From an uncultured Prevotellaceae bacterium (GTDB lineage: Bacteria; Bacteroidota; Bacteroidia; Bacteroidales; Bacteroidaceae), in the NCBI GenBank assembly GCA_945828295.1, contig CALZQV010000006.1, positions 1-35,721 on the forward strand: DNA of 35,721 nt. The letters run 5' to 3'. Made by a program: the position numbers and the translations under genes. Shown one piece after another: positions 34,836 to 35,721 of the stretch. Position 1 is the first letter of the stretch. Each line of letters opens with the position of its first letter. The notes beneath the pieces are model-generated. The model ran no database searches and was not told the origin of the DNA. It saw only the letters and a list, made by a program, of their open reading frames with translations.

Positions 34836-35721
34836 CTAAAGGAAGAGCTGAGGCAGGGGAAGGGAGGGGCTGTAGGTAGTGCGGATGCGCCACTCGGACG
34901 GGTAGAGGTTGTTGAGGCGCGAGCCGACGCTCTTGGCCGGACCAAGGGGCAGGGAGCGATAGGTGACGACGAGGGGGCCACGGGGAGCAGCGACGTGGAG
35001 CGCCTCGCGACGCAGGTAGGCAATGGCCTGGTCGTAGGTGAGCTCGAAGCGCGGAGCGTCGTCGGCCACGGAATCAAGGCCCACGGAGGCCAGCGACGTG
35101 AGTCCCTTGAGGAAGCGCGGCGGGCGTGAGAGGTCGGAGGGCTGGAGAAGGCCGGGGCGGCGCAGGGCGGCAAAGTAGAGCCCCTCGCCGCGGTCGCGAC
35201 CGGGAAGGAAGTGGCGCTCCTCGAGCAGTTGCAGGCCATAGTCGGCCATGAGCCAACGCACCTGGTCCTCGTCCTCGTGGCGGTTGAAGGTGCAGGTGCT
35301 GTAGACGAGCAAACCGCCGGGCTTGAGCGTGGGAAGGATGGCGCGCAGGATGTCGCGCTGGCGCTGGGCACACTGGCGAACGTTGTCGAGGCTCCACTCG
35401 CTGAGGGCCACGGGGTCCTTGCGGAACATGCCCTCGCCGGAGCAGGGAACGTCGGTGAGGATGAAGTCGAACGTATCGCTGAAACGGGCGAATTCATCGG
35501 GGAAATTCTGGGTCACCACGACGTTGGCCGACGACGAGCGACGGGCTCCGGCGCTGACGGGGCTGCACCACTTCTGCATGTTCTCGGCCAGGACCTGGGC
35601 TCGCTTGCGCATGGGCTCGTTAGAGACGAGCAGACTGCCCTCGGGCAGATGGCTGGCCAGGAGGGTGCTCTTGCCGCCCGGGGCGGCGCAGAGGTCGAGG
35701 GCAAGGAGGGGCGGTAGAGGG
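34836..35721 (-). CDS. RsmF-like 16S rRNA (cytosine-5)-methyltransferase, 5' end outside the window
   Basis: The open frame runs past ORF-track start 35612 to the window edge, so the N-terminus is missing. At 35.66 kb it reads LDLCAAPGGKST, the SAM-binding motif I of the NOL1/NOP2/Sun family. Next are FDFILTDVPCSGEGMFRKDP with the release Cys and YSTCTFNRHEDE with the catalytic Cys. The GEGMFRKD variant points to the YebU/RsmF branch rather than RsmB. The C-terminal part (YLRREALHVAAPRGPLVVTYRSLPLG) resembles the RNA-binding PUA-like tail of that branch. This gene is richer in G+C than the MNT region beyond array 3. Confidence 0.93.
   Translation of the reverse strand, partial: PLPPLLALDLCAAPGGKSTLLASHLPEGSLLVSNEPMRKRAQVLAENMQKWCSPVSAGARRSSSANVVVTQNFPDEFARFSDTFDFILTDVPCSGEGMFRKDPVALSEWSLDNVRQCAQRQRDILRAILPTLKPGGLLVYSTCTFNRHEDEDQVRWLMADYGLQLLEERHFLPGRDRGEGLYFAALRRPGLLQPSDLSRPPRFLKGLTSLASVGLDSVADDAPRFELTYDQAIAYLRREALHVAAPRGPLVVTYRSLPLGPAKSVGSRLNNLYPSEWRIRTTYSPSLPLPQLFL

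Overview
The window looks like the chromosome of a Bacteroidota member, most likely a Prevotella-like Bacteroidales. This rests on three things. Promoters repeatedly match the Bacteroidota pattern TTTG-N19..20-TAnnTTTG. One large surface protein ends in a C-terminal tail resembling type IX secretion sorting domains. Several small conserved families (NIF3 with a C4 zinc ribbon, a lone HSDR_N domain, a WDIWD-ending short peptide) are typical of that phylum. The species cannot be fixed from the sequence alone. I found no tRNA, rRNA, CRISPR array or intact insertion sequence.

Layout. 1-2.9 kb: ppdK (minus) with its own terminator and promoter. 3.0-3.2 kb: an array of 22-bp tandem repeats between divergent promoters. 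3.4-5.6 kb: a PH-like protein, two small membrane proteins and nth, packed as one plus-strand operon behind a leader that can fold as a pseudoknot. 5.7-10.1 kb: pgk, a solute-binding-like lipoprotein and a TPR protein (plus). 10.1-13.05 kb: kdsA-kdsD-PLD protein (minus), giving Kdo precursors for LPS. 13.1 kb: a MaoC-like hydratase (plus). 13.6-17.9 kb: divIC-like gene, a membrane/DUF4369-like fusion, ligA and dapA (minus operon). 18.0-22.9 kb: dnaX, an inositol-monophosphatase family gene, an rlmD-like rRNA methyltransferase and purU (plus operon).

22.9-24.4 kb is accessory-looking: a second 22-bp repeat array, an XRE regulator (minus) and about 650 bp of AT-rich sequence without a gene. 24.4-26.3 kb: amn and holA (minus). 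26.35 kb: an apparently leaderless HSDR_N-domain gene (plus). 26.8-30.1 kb: nif3, a zinc-ribbon coiled-coil gene and cstA (minus operon). 30.2-34.0 kb: a short WDIWD peptide gene and a 1,100-residue multi-Ig surface protein (minus), preceded by a roughly 175-nt structured leader with its own promoter and intrinsic terminator. 34.1-34.65 kb: an MNT nucleotidyltransferase followed by a gutted HEPN gene. 34.7-34.83 kb: a third 22-24-bp repeat array. 34.8 kb to the end: the 3' part of an RsmF-like rRNA methyltransferase.

The most unusual features are the attenuator-like leader RNA of the surface-protein operon, the three intergenic arrays that share a 22-bp period but differ in sequence, the HEPN pseudogene beside an intact MNT gene, and the membrane/lipoprotein gene fusion. 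Housekeeping functions dominate the rest: DNA replication and repair (dnaX, holA, ligA, nth), glycolysis (ppdK, pgk), envelope precursors (kdsA, kdsD, dapA) and one-carbon or rRNA modification (purU, rlmD-like, rsmF-like).
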